A DNA stretch of 64,000 nt from Plasmodium malariae (Eukaryota; Apicomplexa; Aconoidasida; Haemosporida; Plasmodiidae), in assembly GCF_900090045.1 (NCBI RefSeq), contig NC_041786.1, forward strand, positions 2,226,501 to 2,290,500. Direction: 5' to 3'. The position numbers were made by a program, and so were the translations under genes. Within the stretch, counting starts at the first letter, position 1. Every line of letters starts with the position of its first letter. Under the pieces are notes generated by a model. That model had not been told where the DNA came from and made no database searches. It saw only the letters and a list, made by a program, of their open reading frames with translations. Shown here piece after piece: positions 35,601 to 44,749 of this stretch.

Positions 35601-38600
35601 AAATGCATGAGTTACACAGAGTGCCTTTTTTATTATCATTCATCTTAATGCTATTACCACAAAATTTCGAACGATCCATATGTGCTTTTTTTCTCCTCCG
35701 TCCCCATGAATAATCGCATTTACTGCTTCCATCCTTGCTACAATTTTTAATTCCGTTTAAATTCCTACAGCTACTAACTACTATACTTAACAAAAAAAAT
35801 GGAAAGGAATAGGCGTTATGATAATTTTTTAGCAAAAAATTTTTACAAATATATATACACTTATCAATTTTTAAATTATATAAATAAATAATACATAGAT
35901 AATAATAACTGAGTAAATTATTATGATCGACTTTAATACTTTTCATAATATATTTATAGCTCAAATATAGCAATTCTGTATAATCATGTTTTACAATATT
36001 ATTAATATTTATTTTCTTTTTAATTAAATCCTTTTCATATACTAGATTTATCTCTTTTAAATTATTGTAATAGTAATTAGTGTTAATCTGCTTTAGCAAA
36101 GAAATTCCTATTATGTAAAATAGTTTGCTGCTTCTAAATTTGTTAATATCGATTTTATGATCAAACAAATAATCCTCCTTAAATATGTTTATTTCGTTCT
36201 TATAAATCTTGTTAAAGATATTACTCTTAATATATTTTTCTTTTATATGCCACTGATTATCACAGCATGAAGCTTTATTTCCTAAGAAACAATTTTCATA
36301 ATGCACATTCTGTGAATGTCTTTTATCGTTACAATTTGAATTTTTTCTTCCTAATTCATTGCAACTTACACCTACATCCGTTGTACTGTTAGTATTATTA
36401 CCAATTGTTTCTTCGCTGTTTGTGTAATTCTCTACGTCACTCTCATTTCTTTGTGGGTTACCTAAGTTCTCATGGAATGAATTTCCCGCCGAATTTGTTT
36501 TAATATATGTGACTTCACCATGGGAGAAATGATCAATTTTCTCTCCGTTTCTTTTGTTATTCACCTTACTTCTTTTCTTATATTTCGTTTCATCCTCTCT
36601 TCCACTTTCTGCTGTATTTATTTCATCTCTTTGTGCCTCCTTTTTTGTCTTATTTTTGTACTCTTTTTGCCTCGAGTCAATAAGAAGATTAAATTTGTGC
36701 GCATTTTTTATAAAAAAGAATAAATATTTCAACGAATTTTGCACACATATATGGGCATTACTCAAATAATTATAATTAACCTTTAGCTCAAAAAATATAT
36801 CAAAAAATAGAGAGAAGCGGAAGGATCGTATTTCTCCCATTTTTTCATAAAATGTTTTTTTTCCAAAAAAATTATTTTTATCTTGTACATAATTTTTATC
36901 ATTTATATAATTTGTACTGTAGGTATTAATTATATACTCATCATAATTAATGTCTTCATCTTTCATGTAAAAGAAAAAGTCTGATACATTTTGTTGTATA
37001 TTAAAAAAGTGCTTCCGTTTTTCAAAAGAATCATCATTTAATTTTCCATATACATTTTTCTCCAATGAACTGATATTATTTTTATATACTACTTGTACAT
37101 TCCCACTGCGATAATTATTTCTCGAATGTTGATTCATCAATTTACAATGGACATGATTGATATATCTCAAAATAGAAATGACTACATTATAGTTTGAGTA
37201 TAAGTAATTTAATAATGCTACTCGCTGATATAATGAAAATATTAAATACGTATTGTATCTTGTAAAAAAGGATAGGGCTATAATTTTTTCATATTTTTTT
37301 ATAAGGAAATATTTACCTTTGTTATGAAATTTTTCATTTAATTTGTATATATCAACTTGGTAGTAGTCATTAAAAAGAAAAACATTTTCTATTACTGTTT
37401 TTGCTTCAAATGTTAAACTGTACCAGCTACTCCTTAATTGCCTATGCAGTTCCTTAAAATTGCAAAAACTGACATAATAAATGTTATCGTTCATGTGTTG
37501 ACTAAATTTCGTATTCATTTCTTTTTTAGAATATAATGAGTTTTTTTTATTAAATAAAGTATTTCTCCATTTTTTTTTTTCCTCATTAAATAAGGAATAT
37601 TTTTGTATATAAGCTGTTTCATTTTTTATATTACTGAATGTATTCTTTTTGTAAAATGTTTTTCTATTTTTCGCTTCCTCTGAGTCGGGTTCATGCTTTT
37701 TTTTTCTTTTTTTTTTTTTCTTCCATGCAAATGTAAAAAATTTTACTCTCCTCATATTAAGTATGTTATAAATACTTGCTGAAATTTCCCTTTTTGTTCC
37801 TTTCAACAATCTTTTACGTCTTCCTGTGTTATTTCCCTTTTGGAATGTTATTTCTTCATCGTACGAAAAAGGTTTGTTTTCAAATCTAAATTTATCCATG
37901 GACGTGAATTTATTATTACTGTAACTATTACCATTACTATTGATGGCGTAACGGTGCACATTCTTGTGATACTTGATATATGTAAAAGAATAATGCAAAT
38001 TAATATAGGGTAGCAATATAAGTGATAACATTTCAGTTATTAAAAACAGAAAACAGATATGCTCATACTTTTCTATATTTATTTTCATATGATAATTAAT
38101 AAAATTTTTTTTATATGTATCTCTTAACAAATTTAAAATCCTACTATTATAATGCTGTTTATTATTTATTAGTAATGAAGCAATTGGAGCTGATATTTTC
38201 ATATGTTCTCTAATCATTTTATACTCTTCTCCTGTTATAGATAATTTTTTTGGACTTTTGGTTTTACATTTGTCATTCATATCTTTCTTCACATTAACGT
38301 GAATAGTAGTTTTCTCCCCAAATATGGAGGTATAAATTTTTTTATCTTTTCTGTTATTATTGTGCAAATAATTTTCTTTTAAGTACTTTTTGTAATATGA
38401 TATTTCATTTCCAATGTCTTTATTTGATTTATAAAGTAAATTATAAAAATTATATCTTAATTTTTGCTTCTTTTTTAAAACATTCACGAAATTGAAATAT
38501 TCGCTTATATCCTTTCTGTGTATATTCATATATATATATTCATCAAATATGAAAAGGTATAAAAAATTATAAATTAATATTTTTAACTCATTATTTCGAA

Positions 38601-41600
38601 AATTAAAAAAATTTTTCAAATTTTGATTTTTCCAGTTATTCGTATCTTCTTCATCATGTATGTTCTTGTTCACATTAAAAAGCTTCTTATTAATTCTTTT
38701 TTTAAAAAAAATTGATTCAATGAAGTTATCATTTTTTCTACCGTTATTAGTACCATTTATATTGTTATTCTTATATAAATTATCACAAGAGACGTGTCTT
38801 AATTTATTTATATAACTATTTTCATCAAATACAAATTCTTTTCCATCTTGGTTATTTGGGCTATATGTGTTTCTATAATTGATATCTAATGTATGTGTTT
38901 TAATGATCGGATCTGATTTGTTTAACACAATATCAGAATTGTATCTTTTCTTATCATTTAACATTCCATACGAATAATTCGTATTATGATGCATGTAATT
39001 CATCAAATCTTGGCTCTTAGTATAGATATAAAATTCTTGTACATTACTTCTAATTTTATTAAAACTGTTTGTACTACATTTAAACTCACCATTTGTATAT
39101 ACGTCTTTTTTTTGATTTATACTCTTTTGGCACATGTTTATATAATTACTTAATATATATTTATCTACACTTTCGTTTGAATTTAGCAGAATATTAAAAT
39201 TATAAAAATCGTCTTCATAGGGAATATTGCTCACCCAGCGTTCTGGACCTTTGCTTGTGTTTTTCTCCGAATCACATTCTTCATACAGTTGTTCCTCGGT
39301 GTGTTCCTGTACCTGTGCATGCTTCTGCAACTGTTTATGCGACTGCTTTTGTACATCCTGCGGATTGCCCTCCTTACTGCACAGATAATTTTTTTTCTTT
39401 TTCAAATTTATGATGGAGTAAAAAGATATTTCTTTATAATTTTCTCCTTTTACTTTTACTTCGCCCTGTTTATTAAAGTGTGTACAACTTAAATTATATT
39501 TACTATCCAAAATGTTTATAATAAACGGTATATTCTGCTGCTGACCTTGCTTCCAATAATGAGGTATGAAAAACTCGTTTTTATAAAGATTAAAATATAT
39601 TCTAAAAAAAGTAGACTTCAATGAATAATCATTCGTTAAGTAGTTATTATTTTTTGCATGAAATATACTAATTTTATTATCAAGAAAAATTATACGTTTT
39701 AATACATACAGATTTTTTTCATACGTGAAAAGGTTTGAGTCATAACATTTTATAATTTTGTCCAAGTACAAATGATATATTAAATTTTTTAAGTTATAAT
39801 TATATTGATGAAACATAAACTTTGTTTCAATATGATTTATCAAATTCAAATAAATTAAAATATGTCTTTTTATTCCATTACAAATATATTTATAATTAAA
39901 AGAGATTGAATTCTTTATAAAATTCTTAATAACTAAATCGTTAATATGATTGAAATGAGGAGACATCAATGGGTTATTCAAAAAAGAATAATTACGATAT
40001 TTGGAATTCAAACTACCTTTTGTACAGTCATTTATAAAATAAAAACAACTGTTATCTTTTAGCTGATTCAGAAAGTGCCTGAACGTGTGAACAATTACCT
40101 CGTCGTATGCGCTGCACCTGTCGAAGTTATCGTTATCATCGACGTCGTCATTGTTATTATTATCATCATCATCATCATCGTTATTATTATCATCATCATC
40201 ATCATCGTTATTATTATCATCATCATCATTATTATTGTCATCACCATTAGCATTTGTACTGTGACCAGTATTACCATTATCTTTATCATCCACATTATTG
40301 TAACCATAGTTACCTCCCACTGTGCTCCTACTAAATTTGGACGTAACAGCGCATAAATGCCGCTTGTTATACTTTTCTCCCTTACTATCATTCGTTAGGA
40401 CATGATTTTCATTAAAAATTCCATTTTTTTTTTTTTTTTTTTTTTTTTTATGCTTTTTTTTTGAATTTTGTCCCTTTCTTATATGCTCAAAACCATTTAT
40501 ATAGTTAGTGTTATTTTCCTTTGTTCTTATAGTGAAAGAATTTAGTTTATTCATTTCGTGATTTATATCGAAGGATTTCCACTTTTTTTGATAATCCTCA
40601 AAAATGAAATAAAAATATAAATACAAATTTTTATATATATATAGGGAAACATTTAGAATATTTAATTTGCTGTATAATAGGGCCATAACTAGTAAACCTT
40701 CAATAATATGTATCTGCTTGAAGTAAGAAAAATATATTAGGACATCAAAAAAGTAGTTGTAGAAGTAGTATTTCCTATCTTTAATTTTTATTAAATTTTT
40801 AAAAAATTTTTCTTTCTTTAATAAATTTGTTTTTTCATTATATTCTATATTCATTAAATTTCTTAATCTTTTCATGCTGCATATTTTATCTTCTAAAGAA
40901 GTATTTTTCAAAACAGCTATTAGCCTTTCTAATGATATCTCCTTATACTTTATTTTTAAAAATAACAAATATTCATCTAATGTTAAATATTCTTTTTCTT
41001 TATATTTTTTTTTTCCATTCCATTTCCTCTTCCTTTTCTTCTTTCTCTTTCTGTATTTATAATTTTCTCTTTTGCGTTTATTACTAAAATGAATTCTTCT
41101 CTTTGTTGCTAAGAACTTTCCATTTGTAACCACGTCTCTATCGATATAGTTATTGTCTACATTTATGGTGTTCTTCTTGTCCTCTTCCCCTTTATCCTTG
41201 TCATTACCTGCATAACTGTTTTCATTTTGGTACAAACAGTTTATATTTTTCAATTCCTCTAAAATGTTAGAATCCACCTTAAAAGTGCTATCACCAAACA
41301 AAGAACCGCCATTCATGCTTAAGGTAGCAGTTTTGTTTTTGTCCTTTTTTATTACATTATTGGTGCATTCACGTTCTTTAGAGAATTCATCTTCGTTAAT
41401 GTTACTTGTTATGATAAATTTATTATATATTTCGTCATTTACCTTATCAGCATTCTTATTTTCATTTTCTTTCGAATTCTTGTTCGTACTCTCATTCGAA
41501 TTCCTACCCTTAGTTACTTCTTTCTGCAAATCCACATGAACACCTTTTTTTAACAATAGGGAGGAAGCCTTCTTTTCATACAATAAAAGGTCGTAATAAT

Positions 41601-42453
41601 TATATATTTTACTTTTTAATTCTGATGATATCAAACTAGTAATTCGCAACTTCCTTTTTTCCGACTCGGAACAATATTTATTTATTTTTTTTAATTTTCT
41701 TTTTAGATAAATATACTCAAAAAACTTTATTTTAGCATTATGAAAATCTTTTAAATGAATGTAGGCAATAACAACCGATATGTATAGATAATACAAAACC
41801 GAATCAATATCAATGTATTTAATATTTTTTTTATTTATTTCGTACTTTAATTTTTTGTTATTACTAAATAGATATATATCAAAATAGCTAAATGTTGGTA
41901 ACGCTATTTCACTGTTAACAATAATGTTGTCTAATTTTTCAAAATCCCCTTTTTTTAAAGTGTAGTTCAAATTAATAAGTTCAAATCTTTTATCTTCACT
42001 AGGGGTATCATCTTCATCAGTATATTTCATATCATCTAATAGTAATCCAGTTCTTTCGTTGTTTCTACCTTTTTTATTTCGTAATGAGGAGTTTTCTTTC
42101 ACATAATTATTATCTCCATATATTAATCTTTTTCCTTTTTTATTTAAATATAGTATTTTTATAATTTTTGAGTACCGAAAATCATAATTAAAAATCTTGT
42201 TTTTATTTAAGAAACTGTTACTATATGTAATAAAGATATTTTTAAATGGTTCAAAGTTATCAATTACTTCTTTAAATCTGTGGTAATTTAACAGCCTATT
42301 GCAATGACGAATATATTTCCTTAAAATGGCTCTGAGTTTATGCCTATCATACTTTTTCACATTATTATTTAGTACATTTTTATCTAATCCTTTATCTTTA
42401 TCATCTTTTTTTAAGTCTCCTCTTATCCTATCATATAATAATAACATTTTCAC
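32608..42453 (-). CDS. Very large TPR-like helical repeat protein (3281 residues), function unknown
   Basis: A single uninterrupted exon of 9.8 kb. Islands of helical-repeat sequence are separated by Asn/Lys/Ser-rich inserts. TPR-like pairs include a segment near residue 230 (SVVIAYIHLKDFHNAKIKFF), one near residue 2190 (YYLCIIYLYNLKIDKCIYIC), one near 2880 (AITWLGLGEILIYLKVNAK), and one near 3160 (ILYARYYFLKKKYLKVISIL). The C-terminus ends FKFPIIPFNIFPFINL. That resembles the Pro-x2-Pro-Phe-x-x-x-Pro end of TTC7/Ypp1-type TPR scaffolds, which help place PI4-kinase at the plasma membrane. This is a weak hint, not an assignment. Low-complexity tracts include poly-Lys (near 40430) and Asp/Asn runs (40138-40250). 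There is no signal peptide or clear membrane segment. Confidence 0.75.
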   Translation of the reverse strand: MKMLLLYDRIRGDLKKDDKDKGLDKNVLNNNVKKYDRHKLRAILRKYIRHCNRLLNYHRFKEVIDNFEPFKNIFITYSNSFLNKNKIFNYDFRYSKIIKILYLNKKGKRLIYGDNNYVKENSSLRNKKGRNNERTGLLLDDMKYTDEDDTPSEDKRFELINLNYTLKKGDFEKLDNIIVNSEIALPTFSYFDIYLFSNNKKLKYEINKKNIKYIDIDSVLYYLYISVVIAYIHLKDFHNAKIKFFEYIYLKRKLKKINKYCSESEKRKLRITSLISSELKSKIYNYYDLLLYEKKASSLLLKKGVHVDLQKEVTKGRNSNESTNKNSKENENKNADKVNDEIYNKFIITSNINEDEFSKERECTNNVIKKDKNKTATLSMNGGSLFGDSTFKVDSNILEELKNINCLYQNENSYAGNDKDKGEEDKKNTINVDNNYIDRDVVTNGKFLATKRRIHFSNKRKRENYKYRKRKKKRKRKWNGKKKYKEKEYLTLDEYLLFLKIKYKEISLERLIAVLKNTSLEDKICSMKRLRNLMNIEYNEKTNLLKKEKFFKNLIKIKDRKYYFYNYFFDVLIYFSYFKQIHIIEGLLVMALLYSKLNILNVSLYIYKNLYLYFYFIFEDYQKKWKSFDINHEMNKLNSFTIRTKENNTNYINGFEHIRKGQNSKKKHKKKKKKKKNGIFNENHVLTNDSKGEKYNKRHLCAVTSKFSRSTVGGNYGYNNVDDKDNGNTGHSTNANGDDNNNDDDDNNNDDDDDDNNNDDDDDDNNNNDDVDDNDNFDRCSAYDEVIVHTFRHFLNQLKDNSCFYFINDCTKGSLNSKYRNYSFLNNPLMSPHFNHINDLVIKNFIKNSISFNYKYICNGIKRHILIYLNLINHIETKFMFHQYNYNLKNLIYHLYLDKIIKCYDSNLFTYEKNLYVLKRIIFLDNKISIFHAKNNNYLTNDYSLKSTFFRIYFNLYKNEFFIPHYWKQGQQQNIPFIINILDSKYNLSCTHFNKQGEVKVKGENYKEISFYSIINLKKKKNYLCSKEGNPQDVQKQSHKQLQKHAQVQEHTEEQLYEECDSEKNTSKGPERWVSNIPYEDDFYNFNILLNSNESVDKYILSNYINMCQKSINQKKDVYTNGEFKCSTNSFNKIRSNVQEFYIYTKSQDLMNYMHHNTNYSYGMLNDKKRYNSDIVLNKSDPIIKTHTLDINYRNTYSPNNQDGKEFVFDENSYINKLRHVSCDNLYKNNNINGTNNGRKNDNFIESIFFKKRINKKLFNVNKNIHDEEDTNNWKNQNLKNFFNFRNNELKILIYNFLYLFIFDEYIYMNIHRKDISEYFNFVNVLKKKQKLRYNFYNLLYKSNKDIGNEISYYKKYLKENYLHNNNRKDKKIYTSIFGEKTTIHVNVKKDMNDKCKTKSPKKLSITGEEYKMIREHMKISAPIASLLINNKQHYNSRILNLLRDTYKKNFINYHMKINIEKYEHICFLFLITEMLSLILLPYINLHYSFTYIKYHKNVHRYAINSNGNSYSNNKFTSMDKFRFENKPFSYDEEITFQKGNNTGRRKRLLKGTKREISASIYNILNMRRVKFFTFAWKKKKKRKKKHEPDSEEAKNRKTFYKKNTFSNIKNETAYIQKYSLFNEEKKKWRNTLFNKKNSLYSKKEMNTKFSQHMNDNIYYVSFCNFKELHRQLRSSWYSLTFEAKTVIENVFLFNDYYQVDIYKLNEKFHNKGKYFLIKKYEKIIALSFFTRYNTYLIFSLYQRVALLNYLYSNYNVVISILRYINHVHCKLMNQHSRNNYRSGNVQVVYKNNISSLEKNVYGKLNDDSFEKRKHFFNIQQNVSDFFFYMKDEDINYDEYIINTYSTNYINDKNYVQDKNNFFGKKTFYEKMGEIRSFRFSLFFDIFFELKVNYNYLSNAHICVQNSLKYLFFFIKNAHKFNLLIDSRQKEYKNKTKKEAQRDEINTAESGREDETKYKKRSKVNNKRNGEKIDHFSHGEVTYIKTNSAGNSFHENLGNPQRNESDVENYTNSEETIGNNTNSTTDVGVSCNELGRKNSNCNDKRHSQNVHYENCFLGNKASCCDNQWHIKEKYIKSNIFNKIYKNEINIFKEDYLFDHKIDINKFRSSKLFYIIGISLLKQINTNYYYNNLKEINLVYEKDLIKKKININNIVKHDYTELLYLSYKYIMKSIKVDHNNLLSYYYLCIIYLYNLKIDKCIYICKNFLLKNYHNAYSFPFFLLSIVVSSCRNLNGIKNCSKDGSSKCDYSWGRRRKKAHMDRSKFCGNSIKMNDNKKGTLCNSCIFDSYENRYKSLINQLKLNSPLFYNSMTSSNNLFGTHEEKKGCYVNKFCNITNLVHYNEGASKLCSMAKEDPNEARVDVANNANEYIKGEHTSRTSHSSFGTYGMRSKNIEMNPKGTECSFASDECSYSSPSCYCRGTVTNTPSANFDTHLFQSKLPSKECILIISKAVNYFSNNFFFIYLYVYYLINIFIIYDILFFWEKPKKNEKNNSRNKAHLKYWLLQDMLEKYKTKSGSSSSSDICFLDDKNFKESYFSRSYDIIFDDNEHDDINIDNKEDCKVSYESDKCDRCSQYDKRCQVMENFTVYHYNIPTVFSNPRNLTIGKKAENKILTNSIMEEIDKIQISLKILERKSNMKTNAKKEKEEGKLFIINRKKNKDSTTSANVNVNENKRNSKLEYMFSKWANVSFMDTPHQYEYTLNDRYIPSGKKKNINKSEYIDISKVNLLPCSIPIILILYKYVDKQIKRKKNSDMYMHFYLNNFLSHINLNKIKCELHQKDQSIYVDSDQIDNSNCFFSYSKECNKLFNKNYYFSIKSKKDNTDNDSHTDSVNNTGSYENIGSADHNDSTNNIYGNNNNKGIRKISLKSVYLEAITWLGLGEILIYLKVNAKLIIYFINIIDTYIKFYLSLNNKNNYYNFENTTFFYNLTHHFMCLKCLYLFYLYSKCEKRLRSGDYIQRRQNSVFIRNDRMNFFFKGRKNKMKSINNKNLYTKIYFFEKEHEFYNIQMKLSHQPKIVLENNYIYFNDKFSKNDFKLAFRINDKKAFKRKFWPLKKKKKMEKREKIEQKKEKMNRIQENITNYSYIKKNEAKRKEKKDINNKNIKKSVSKLYADAEMLFNSFHLEGCTKNRQKKYRLIKNIKIYVSLINKIYYNDRKVNILYARYYFLKKKYLKVISILSLLNKHYKKKDYIIKKKNKAHGLNFEQNNLSAQNVYQDKEEKLLFHLNNQTDLIYEYLNIYMYYQSFLKLKNYKKSNYYKNILNIIFFKFPIIPFNIFPFINL
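40138..40252 (-). repeat. Asp/Asn-coding trinucleotide repeats (ATC/ATT on plus)
   Basis: Tandem GAT and AAT codons (seen as ATC/ATT on plus) encode alternating Asp and Asn runs in the large TPR-like protein. The long Ile/Met frames read here on other strands are shadows. Confidence 0.8.
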
Positions 42454-42587
42454 TACTTCTTTTGTTTATTTGAATATATCCTTTACCTCAATCATTTAAT
42501 TTGATAATAGCATTATGTGTTTTTTTTTTTTTTTTTTTTTTTTGGCTACTGTTACATAGCGTGAGCCTTAAATATTTTACTTTTCGC

Positions 42588-42837
42588 TTTTTACTACTTA
42601 TTACTTCTCAATTTTTACTACTTAATAATTCTCACTTTTTACTACTTAATACTTCTCACTTTTTACTACTTAATACTTCTCACTTTTTACTACTTAATAC
42701 TTCTCACTTTTTACTACTTAATAATTCTCACTTTTTACTACTTAATACTTCTCACTTTTTACTACTTAATAATTCTCACTTTTTACTACTTAATACTTCT
42801 CACTTTTTACTACTTAATAATTCTCACTTTTTACTTT
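42588..42837. repeat. 24-base minisatellite, ten full units plus a partial
   Basis: Head-to-tail units of TTTTTACTACTTAATACTTC plus TCAC. Two main versions (AATACTTCTCAC and AATAATTCTCAC) occur in the order variant, B, A, A, A, B, A, B, A, B, so the right half behaves as a 48-base dimer repeat. It lies about 135 bases upstream of the TPR-like start. The plus frame through it is open (LLLNTSHF repeats) only because 24 is divisible by 3. Confidence 0.9.
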
Positions 42838-44307
42838 TTGGATTTTTTTTTTTTAAGTATTCTTTGAGAACATGAAAATCTCATGGCTTTCCGCATTGTT
42901 ACATATTCTTTTTACTGTATATTTTTCATGCCACATTTTGTTAAATTTTTTTAAGGCATATATTTATTTCGTTTTGCTTCATTTTGTTTGTTTTAATATA
43001 TTTTGTTTCGTTTGGTTTTATTATGTTTTATTATGTTTAGTTTTGTTTTGCTTTGTATAATATTATATTGTTTTCCTTTTTTATTATTTTGTTTCGTTTT
43101 GATTTTTCTTCTTTTTTTTTTTTTTTTTGTTTTGTTTTGATTTATTTAAACTCTTTTTTTTTTATTATGAGAACAAGCAATACCTTTTTTATTGTTCGAT
43201 AGACATTTACATTTTTCTACTTCGCGCATTATTACCGTACACATTATTACAAATGAGTGCTTGTTATGCACATAATAATGTTGTGTATATATATGAACAA
43301 ACAACGTTAAAGAGGGCCATAAGTAGTTAAAATTTTTTTAATTTTTTCCACAATTCTTCATTTATAGTTTACATCTAACATATTTCCAATAATTTATTTC
43401 ATTGTTCAATTTGATACTAAGAGCATAACTGTGTTTTTGTTTTTACATGAAAAATACATGTATATATATATATTTTTTTACATGTGTTTATTTATTTCCA
43501 CTTTGCTCCTTAGTAATAGAGCATGTGTCAGGGTGAACTTGAGCACTTTCGTAATGTGCGTCAAAAGAAGCACTTGTACTTATAAAGATGAAACGTATAT
43601 ATTACTATAACATATTTTATTTTTTGGCTATTTATAAAATTATTTTAGTTGTCAAGACTAAAGATAAATATGCCAACAGAGTGTTTTTTTCTCCCTCCCC
43701 CTTTTTTAATTCCCACATTTTTTAATTTTAAGTACATTTATGACCTTTTTTAATTCTATATTGCTCCCAATTCGATCAGTAAAAATAAAGAACTAATTTT
43801 TAGGCAAAGGTAAAATTATATTTCTTTATTAACGCCTGTGTAAATTTTTTTTTTTCAACTACATTTATTTTAACTGCATCGAATGAATCATAGAAAACGT
43901 GTGAGATAATTTTTATCTAATGTTAAGTGTAGAAGTAAGGAGTTCGTTAGTTACACTAATAAATATAGCATATATTTATGCGTGTGTATGGTTACACGTA
44001 AGCATATATGCATCTATAAGGGTTAGGCACGCATCAAGCGATAAGTTTGAGAACTTTCATATGTAACGTACGCTTCGCAGCGCTTTCCTTCACGTAGTTA
44101 AATCGGTGTAATTAAAAAATGAGCATTAAGCAAAATCATTTACGTGATTATTAAATTAATACAAAGTTCGCCTTAAATGATAAATATTTTCCATTTTCTT
44201 ATATCACAGCACTATTTCGCATATTTGTATATGCATTACTTATGTGGCATTGTTTTTGATGGATTTACTATGGATCACATAATTGAAATTTAAGAAAAAG
44301 AAGACAT

Positions 44308-44309
<2 letters not shown>

Positions 44310-44341
<32 letters not shown>
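44310..44341. repeat. Poly(dT) tract, 32 bases
   Basis: An uninterrupted run of T upstream of the acidic coiled-coil gene. Such tracts usually exclude nucleosomes in Plasmodium promoters. Confidence 0.8.
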
Positions 44342-44342
<1 letters not shown>

Positions 44343-44379
44343 TCGAACTAGTTAGAAGGGGAAATTATAAAAATTAGAA

Positions 44380-44577
44380 ATGGTAAAAATGGTAAAAATG
44401 GTAAAAATATTAAAAATGGTAGAAAAGGTAAAAATGGTAAAAAAGGTAAAAATTAGAAAAGGTAAAAATAGTAAAAATGGTAAAAATAGTAAAAATGGTA
44501 AAAATAGTAAAAATGGTAAAAATAGTAAAAATGGTAGAAAAGGTAAAAATGATAGAAATAGTAAAAATTGTAAAAAT
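44380..44577. repeat. Purine-rich 9-base tandem repeat (ATGGTAAAA-like)
   Basis: Units of atggtaaaa and atagtaaaa alternate over about 200 bases, just before the 5' end of the coiled-coil gene. The frame through it reads as Lys-Asn-Gly/Ser repeats. I regard it as leader or promoter DNA. Confidence 0.7.
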
Positions 44578-44749
44578 ATTTTTAGACATTAAATAAATAT
44601 TTTATCCCATGTGCCAATTCTTTTTAGATGTATCTTTGTTCCATTATCACAGTATCCACATATATATATATATGTATATATAGTTATACTTCCATACGTA
44701 CGTATGTGTGCATATATGCCCATTTTCACCCATATACACGAGCAAAAAA

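Larger units (their letters stand above)
42454..44749. other. Divergent promoter region between the TPR-like gene and the acidic coiled-coil gene
   Basis: It holds a 24-base minisatellite (42588-42837), GTTTT-rich DNA (42980-43150), a T32 tract (44310-44341) and a 9-base purine repeat (44380-44577). Two less AT-rich islands stand out, 43500-43590 and 43975-44110. The second contains a possible small hairpin around CGCTTCGCAGCG. Small open frames of 20-32 codons occur on both strands near 42850-42930, 43156-43330 and 43523-43590. None is long enough to claim as a gene. An untranslated RNA is possible but unproven. Confidence 0.4.

Noticed and set aside
42588..42837. Regular repeat array considered as a CRISPR
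   Set aside because: Units are directly adjacent with no unique spacers, in a eukaryotic genome; it is a minisatellite.
42501..42875. 124-residue plus-strand frame with LLLNTSHF repeats
   Set aside because: It is a translated 24-base minisatellite in T-rich intergenic DNA. The repeat stays open only because its unit is a multiple of three.
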